Source: Phaeocystidibacter marisrubri (GTDB lineage: Bacteria > Bacteroidota > Bacteroidia > Flavobacteriales > Schleiferiaceae). From it: a stretch of DNA of 64,000 nt. A model generated the notes under the pieces. That model was not told where the DNA came from, did not search any database, and saw nothing but the letters and a program-made list of their open reading frames with translations. Each line of letters opens with the position of its first letter. Positions within the stretch are counted from its first letter, which is position 1. Of the stretch, positions 59,917 through 64,000 are shown piece by piece. Location: the NCBI RefSeq assembly GCF_008933165.1, contig NZ_WBVQ01000001.1, positions 868,001 through 932,000 on the forward strand. The letters run 5' to 3'. The translations under genes were made by a program, and so were the position numbers.

Positions 59917-61029
59917 ATGAACACAGTACAAAGCGAACAAGGCACGGTTTCTAAACCTGTAATAGCAATGGACTTATCCACTGCTGGTAAAGGAGGGGGG
60001 CCGTTTACAAGTACCACTAGACTTATGGAGTCCGAGCTTAAGGAGTCTTATGAATTTAGGACGATTTGGTATGATGTGAGCCTTGGAGCAGGTGTCAGTT
60101 GGAAACGCATTCTCCATCTTAGAGACCAGATTCGTGAGATTAAGCCCGACATCGTTCATTATACGGGGTTACAATTGTCAGGATTCCACATGGCCGTTGC
60201 ATGCAGATTGGCAGGTGTAAAACGTACCGTTGTTTCTGTTCGAGGCTTTTCAGGAGATGCCTTGTACTTCTCCAAGATTAAAAGTTTCTTACTGACTTAT
60301 ATTCTTGAACCATTCACATTATTGAGTGCAACCAGAGCAGTAGGAGTTAGTAAGTACGTTGCAAATAGAAAGGCCTTAAGAATCCTTAAATCAAAGACGA
60401 GGTCATTTATTTACAACTTTCCACCGCCAGTATCTCAATCTATTTCAAGAGATGACATTCGGAAGGAGCTGAAAATTCCTGCGGATCAAGTAGTTGCTAT
60501 TTCAGTGGCTAGAATTACCAAAGACAAGGGTTATCACATATTTAAGGATTCTATTCGCTCTCTCTCGAAGCAGACAAATCTTACCATTTTAATTGTGGGA
60601 AGAGGAGAGTACCTAGACGAGATGCAAGAAGAATTGTCCGATCAGATTGCGAAAGGTCAGGTTGTGTTTTTAGGGTATAAGGCAAATGTGGGCGATTATC
60701 TGAATGCCTCTGATATATTTGTTCTTCCTACCTTGCACGAGACCCTCTCTGTAGCGCTTTTAGAAGCCTCTTCTTACCACTTGGCTTTAGTCGCCTCAAA
60801 CACGGGTGGAGTTCCTGAAATTGTAATTGATGGCCATAATGGCAGGTTGGTAGAGCCAGGAAATGCCTCTGAATTAAGCGAAGCCATTGCAGAATTAGTC
60901 GCTAGCGTTGAAAAGAGAAAGGAATTTGGACATAATGCTTTCAATAGGGTGAATACCACTTTTGATCGGAGACGATTGGAGTCGCAATGGGATGAATTGT
61001 ACAAAACTATTCTGAAGGAGAAAAGATGA
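59917..61029 (+). CDS. GT4-family glycosyltransferase
   Basis: A 370-residue retaining GT-B enzyme with GKGGGPFTSTTRL near the N-terminus, VHYTGLQLSGFHMAVACRLAGVKRTVVSVRGF, ISVARITKDKGYHIF, VVFLGYKANVGDYLNASDIFVLPT and the EX7E motif HETLSVALLEAS with NTGGVPEIV. These are standard GT4 elements. The start is the ATG at 59917 just after the previous stop; a TTG precedes it. Overlap with wzy is four bases. Confidence 0.9.
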   Translation: MNTVQSEQGTVSKPVIAMDLSTAGKGGGPFTSTTRLMESELKESYEFRTIWYDVSLGAGVSWKRILHLRDQIREIKPDIVHYTGLQLSGFHMAVACRLAGVKRTVVSVRGFSGDALYFSKIKSFLLTYILEPFTLLSATRAVGVSKYVANRKALRILKSKTRSFIYNFPPPVSQSISRDDIRKELKIPADQVVAISVARITKDKGYHIFKDSIRSLSKQTNLTILIVGRGEYLDEMQEELSDQIAKGQVVFLGYKANVGDYLNASDIFVLPTLHETLSVALLEASSYHLALVASNTGGVPEIVIDGHNGRLVEPGNASELSEAIAELVASVEKRKEFGHNAFNRVNTTFDRRRLESQWDELYKTILKEKR

Positions 61030-62258
61030 GATCTAGACTTATTCTCAGCAATATTATCCTGTTTGTACTCGCATTGATATCCTTTTTGCCACAGGTAAGG
61101 GTATTCTCATTCTTCAATCAATTGTGGGCGGCATTGATGATCCTTTGGTTGCTTGTTTCGCTTACTATTGGAAAAAGAGCAATATTCAACCGTTCGAAGT
61201 ACAGGATGTATGTTGGTGTATTTGTCCTATATACCGTATTGATTTCTTACTTCTTTGGCAATGGTGTTATAGGAAACCGATTCTTAGAGCTCTCACAATT
61301 GTATTTATTCTACATTGGTTATGAGATCAATAAATATTACGGCTTTCACTATTACAACAAGCGAATTATTTACGGGTTGATCCCCTTTATTGTCGCGACC
61401 TGTCTTACAACGATCAGAGCCTTACTGGTTAATCCTTTCGCATCGAGAGATATTCTTGAAAGAGGTGCCGTTGAAAGAGCTTCTACCTCTGTTGGGGGGT
61501 ATGGGTTTATTTATTTCATTGTAGTGATCTTCTGTTCGTTGCTTTTCTATTTTGGCAGGAATTCAATGCCAAGGAAGCATCGACTTACTGTCCTGTCACT
61601 GTTGGGGCTCTTATTTGTTACCGTGTTACTTTCCAACTTCATGACCGGCCTGCTTCTTTGTCTCTTTGCATTGGTGATGAGGATCTTTTTCCCTCGACTT
61701 TCGAAAGGACGTGCCATTATAATCGTCACGGTTGGTGTATTTATCTTTTTGTTCTTTGAACCTATCATAGTCTTGATATCGGATGCCGCATTGGCTTATC
61801 TAGGCGATTCATTGAACGCTTCTAGGGTAAAAGAGATTAGAGATTTGCTGATCAAAGGAAATTCGGGAGCTTCAGTAACAGCAAGGGCAGACACGTACTC
61901 TCAGAGTTTTAAGCTTTTCCTGAATAATCCTTTTTTTGGAATCATTGTAGATCCAATACGTAGAGTTGGGGCTGGGGTTTCGGGATTTGGACAACATTCT
62001 CAAGTGCTTGATACCTTTGCTTTATTTGGGTTCTTAATAGGAACAATTCAGGTCTATTTGATAGGAAATCCAATCGCCAAGAGAATCAATTTTAAAACCA
62101 AACAGAACAATAATTTGCCATTGATTATGCTCATTGTAGCGTTCTCTTTGGCTACTGTCAACAACTTAACCCCGTCTATCGGATTCGCGATATTCTTCAT
62201 TTTCCCCGTGATTCATGATGAAGTGTTGATGCGAGAAAATAAGCTAGCATATGTTTAA
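61026..62258 (+). CDS. wzy: Polysaccharide polymerase (Wzy type)
   Basis: A 410-residue protein with roughly 10-12 hydrophobic segments and one larger loop (residues ~255-330, RVKEIRDLLIKGNSGASVTARADTYSQSF and GAGVSGFGQHSQVLDTFALFG), the topology and loop motif of the O-antigen ligase/polymerase family. In a cluster with Wzx and Wzc it is the expected polymerase. Sequence conservation in this family is low, so the call rests on topology, the loop and context. Confidence 0.82.
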   Translation: MRSRLILSNIILFVLALISFLPQVRVFSFFNQLWAALMILWLLVSLTIGKRAIFNRSKYRMYVGVFVLYTVLISYFFGNGVIGNRFLELSQLYLFYIGYEINKYYGFHYYNKRIIYGLIPFIVATCLTTIRALLVNPFASRDILERGAVERASTSVGGYGFIYFIVVIFCSLLFYFGRNSMPRKHRLTVLSLLGLLFVTVLLSNFMTGLLLCLFALVMRIFFPRLSKGRAIIIVTVGVFIFLFFEPIIVLISDAALAYLGDSLNASRVKEIRDLLIKGNSGASVTARADTYSQSFKLFLNNPFFGIIVDPIRRVGAGVSGFGQHSQVLDTFALFGFLIGTIQVYLIGNPIAKRINFKTKQNNNLPLIMLIVAFSLATVNNLTPSIGFAIFFIFPVIHDEVLMRENKLAYV

Positions 62259-63255
62259 AAATAAGAGACTTCTCATCACCGGAGGCACAGGTTCGTTTGG
62301 AAATGCTGTACTGAAGGGATTCCTAGATTCTGATATTGAAGAAATCAGAATCTTTAGTCGCGACGAAAAGAAGCAAGATGATATGCGTCATCAGCTTCAA
62401 AGTGATAAAGTAAAGTTCTTTATCGGAGATGTAAGAGACTCCGATAGTCTCCAATATGCGATGGAAGGTGTAGACTATATCTTTCATGCGGCGGCCTTAA
62501 AGCAAGTTCCATCTTGTGAATTCTACCCTATAGAAGCCGTGAAGACGAATGTTCTCGGAACGGAGAATGTCTTGAACGCAGCCATTCGCAACCATGTTGA
62601 AAAGGTTATTTGCCTCAGCACGGACAAAGCGGCCTATCCCATTAATGCAATGGGGATTTCAAAAGCAATGATGGAAAAGGTTGCGGTTGCCAAATCGCGT
62701 GTGGCTCATGGCACAACCATCACGGCAACCCGTTATGGAAATGTAATGGCAAGTAGGGGATCGGTTATTCCTCTGTTTATTCAGCAGATTAAAGAAGGCA
62801 AGCCTTTAACACTCACCAATCCTGAAATGACCCGTTTTATGATGTCGTTGGAGCAGGCCGTTGAGTTGGTGTTGTTCTCTTTCGAAAATGGAAAATCAGG
62901 AGATTTGTTTGTTCAGAAAGCTCCTGCGGCAACCATTGGACAGCTTGCAGAAGTGATGCTCGATATTTTCAACAGTACAGTAGGGGTACGCGTGATTGGA
63001 ACACGTCATGGTGAGAAACTCTATGAAACCTTGCTTACAGCAGAAGAACGAGTGAAGAGTGAAGACTTGGGCGATTACTATCGAGTAACCGCAGATGATA
63101 GAGACCTGAACTACGGTAAGTACTTCTCCGAGGGAAATGAAGAAGTTCAGAAAATCGAAGACTACCATTCTCATAACACATACCGACTTTCGAATGATGA
63201 ACTCAAGAAGTTGATTCTTCAGTTGGAATACGTTCAAAATGAATTGAAAGGATGA
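62251..63255 (+). CDS. fnlA: UDP-GlcNAc 4,6-dehydratase/5-epimerase (FnlA/WbjB/CapE)
   Basis: A 334-residue SDR that starts UDP-L-FucNAc synthesis. It shows the cofactor loop ITGGTGSFGNAV, FSRDEKKQDDMRHQL, HAAALKQVPSCEFYPIEAVKTN and STDKAAYPINAMGISKAMMEK (the MxxxK variant of this subfamily), then RYGNVMASRGSVIPLF and a C-terminal TRHGEKLYETLL. It overlaps wzy by eight bases and fnlB by four. Confidence 0.93.
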   Translation: MFKNKRLLITGGTGSFGNAVLKGFLDSDIEEIRIFSRDEKKQDDMRHQLQSDKVKFFIGDVRDSDSLQYAMEGVDYIFHAAALKQVPSCEFYPIEAVKTNVLGTENVLNAAIRNHVEKVICLSTDKAAYPINAMGISKAMMEKVAVAKSRVAHGTTITATRYGNVMASRGSVIPLFIQQIKEGKPLTLTNPEMTRFMMSLEQAVELVLFSFENGKSGDLFVQKAPAATIGQLAEVMLDIFNSTVGVRVIGTRHGEKLYETLLTAEERVKSEDLGDYYRVTADDRDLNYGKYFSEGNEEVQKIEDYHSHNTYRLSNDELKKLILQLEYVQNELKG

Positions 63256-64000
63256 AGATAGCCGTTACAGGAGCCAGTGGGTTTATAGGGAAAAACTTGA
63301 TTTCCCGTTTGCAAAGACTGGAAGAAGTGGAGCTGGTAGAGATTACTCGAAACACATCTGTTGACGATTATTCAAGCCTATTGGAAAATGTAGATGTCAT
63401 TTACCATTTGGCAGGGGTGAATCGTCCCAAAACGGAAGAGGAGTTTACCACCGGAAATACCGATCTAACGGAGCAGCTCATCCGTCATTTGGGAGGTGAG
63501 AAGTGTCCTGTTTTTGTCATGAGTTCTTCCACTCAGGCGTTGATAGATAATCCGTACGGCATTAGTAAGAAGAGGGCAGAAGATTTGGTAGTTGAAGCTA
63601 CAAATCAAGGTAAATTGAAAGGTGTGATTTACCGATTGCCCGGTGTTTTTGGCAAGTGGTCAAAACCGAATTACAATTCAGTTATTTCTACATTTTGTCA
63701 CAATGTAGCTCACGGTAAACCATTGGAAATTAGAGATCCTAATTACACGTTTCCAGTGGTTTATGTAGATGATGTGGTAGAGCAGTTCTTGGAGCAGATT
63801 TCACATGACTCCGTCGAGAACGAGTGTAAGTACGAAGAGATTAGAACGGTTTTCAATGTTTCTTTGGGATATCTGGCTAAAACGATCTCCTCATTTCCTA
63901 CCAATCGAGAAACGCTTATTGCTCCAGCTGTAGGCGATACCCTTACCAAGTATCTCTATAGTACCTATTTATCCTACCTTCCAGAAGATCAGTTCGCTTA
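63252..64000 (+). CDS. fnlB: UDP-L-FucNAc pathway reductase (FnlB/WbjC/CapF), N-terminal part
   Basis: The gene starts at an ATG overlapping the fnlA stop (ATGA) and is still open at the window end, giving ~249 residues. The N-terminus is an SDR domain: IAVTGASGFIGKNLISRL, YHLAGVNRPKTEEEF, VMSSSTQALIDNPYGISKKRAEDLV (YxxxK) and YRLPGVFGKWSKPNYNSVI, matching WbjC/CapF. The C-terminal cupin domain of the family lies beyond the window. The next enzyme, the 2-epimerase FnlC/WbjD, would be expected next. Confidence 0.92.
   Translation, partial: MKIAVTGASGFIGKNLISRLQRLEEVELVEITRNTSVDDYSSLLENVDVIYHLAGVNRPKTEEEFTTGNTDLTEQLIRHLGGEKCPVFVMSSSTQALIDNPYGISKKRAEDLVVEATNQGKLKGVIYRLPGVFGKWSKPNYNSVISTFCHNVAHGKPLEIRDPNYTFPVVYVDDVVEQFLEQISHDSVENECKYEEIRTVFNVSLGYLAKTISSFPTNRETLIAPAVGDTLTKYLYSTYLSYLPEDQFA

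Overview
The window looks like a chromosomal segment from a free-living, probably aquatic member of the Bacteroidota, most likely order Flavobacteriales. Three kinds of evidence support this. Two large secreted proteins end in type IX secretion (T9SS) sorting domains. Promoters of the TTG-N19-TAnnTTTG type are visible, and starts lack clear Shine-Dalgarno sequences. The gene order parA-parB-DUF5683-like and a ctlX-type hydrolase also fit. This placement is inference from gene content; no database was searched.

Layout. (1) 1-8.0 kb: the minus-strand parA-parB operon, a flavin reductase, a secreted kelch-like T9SS protein, two small membrane proteins, a 45-bp tandem repeat array and the (p)ppGpp synthetase/hydrolase gene. 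(2) 8.3-21.4 kb: a G8-domain/beta-helix T9SS protein, fumarylacetoacetase, glyA, a J-domain membrane protein, hisS, and a probable metal-uptake module (TonB receptor, metal-linked lipoprotein, Fur-family repressor). A pair of palindromes sits on the promoter inside that module. (3) 21.5-28.5 kb: proC-proB-proA, ctlX, an outer-membrane protein, a lipoprotein and a PLP decarboxylase. (4) 28.5-32.7 kb: a sensor kinase and a response regulator separated by rfbC-rfbD and a repeat-bearing spacer.

(5) From 32.7 kb to the end, almost everything builds surface polysaccharide. A nonulosonic acid cassette (legB, legC, legH, legI, legG, ptmE, legF, ptmF, ptmA) should make a CMP-legionaminic-acid-type sugar by the GDP-linked route known from Campylobacter. 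It contains a CBS-domain nucleotidyltransferase and is preceded by a second legC paralogue. WbpD-like and WbpB-like genes lie on either side. Next come the export pair wza-wzc, whose kinase has a Gly-Tyr dipeptide tail, and a winged-helix regulator. A long operon follows: a UDP-HexNAc dehydrogenase/epimerase pair, CDP-glucose and CDP-4-keto-6-deoxy sugar genes with an aminotransferase, an acetyltransferase, a Wzx flippase, a sulfotransferase, three glycosyltransferases, a Wzy polymerase and the start of the UDP-L-FucNAc pathway (fnlA, fnlB). Together these predict a Wzx/Wzy-made acidic, amino-sugar-rich and possibly sulfated capsule or O-antigen. The initiating sugar-phosphate transferase, a recognisable nonulosonate transferase and rfbA/rfbB are not in the window.

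The points most worth following up are the double palindrome over the lipoprotein-fur promoter, the extragenic repeat families (45-bp AGCCCTT array, 51-bp hairpin repeat, CCGTCATCCA-type tracts flanking the nonulosonate cassette), the two legC genes, and the CDP-sugar branch that pairs an RmlC-like epimerase with a lysine-containing aminotransferase. No rRNA, tRNA, CRISPR array or insertion sequence was recognised.
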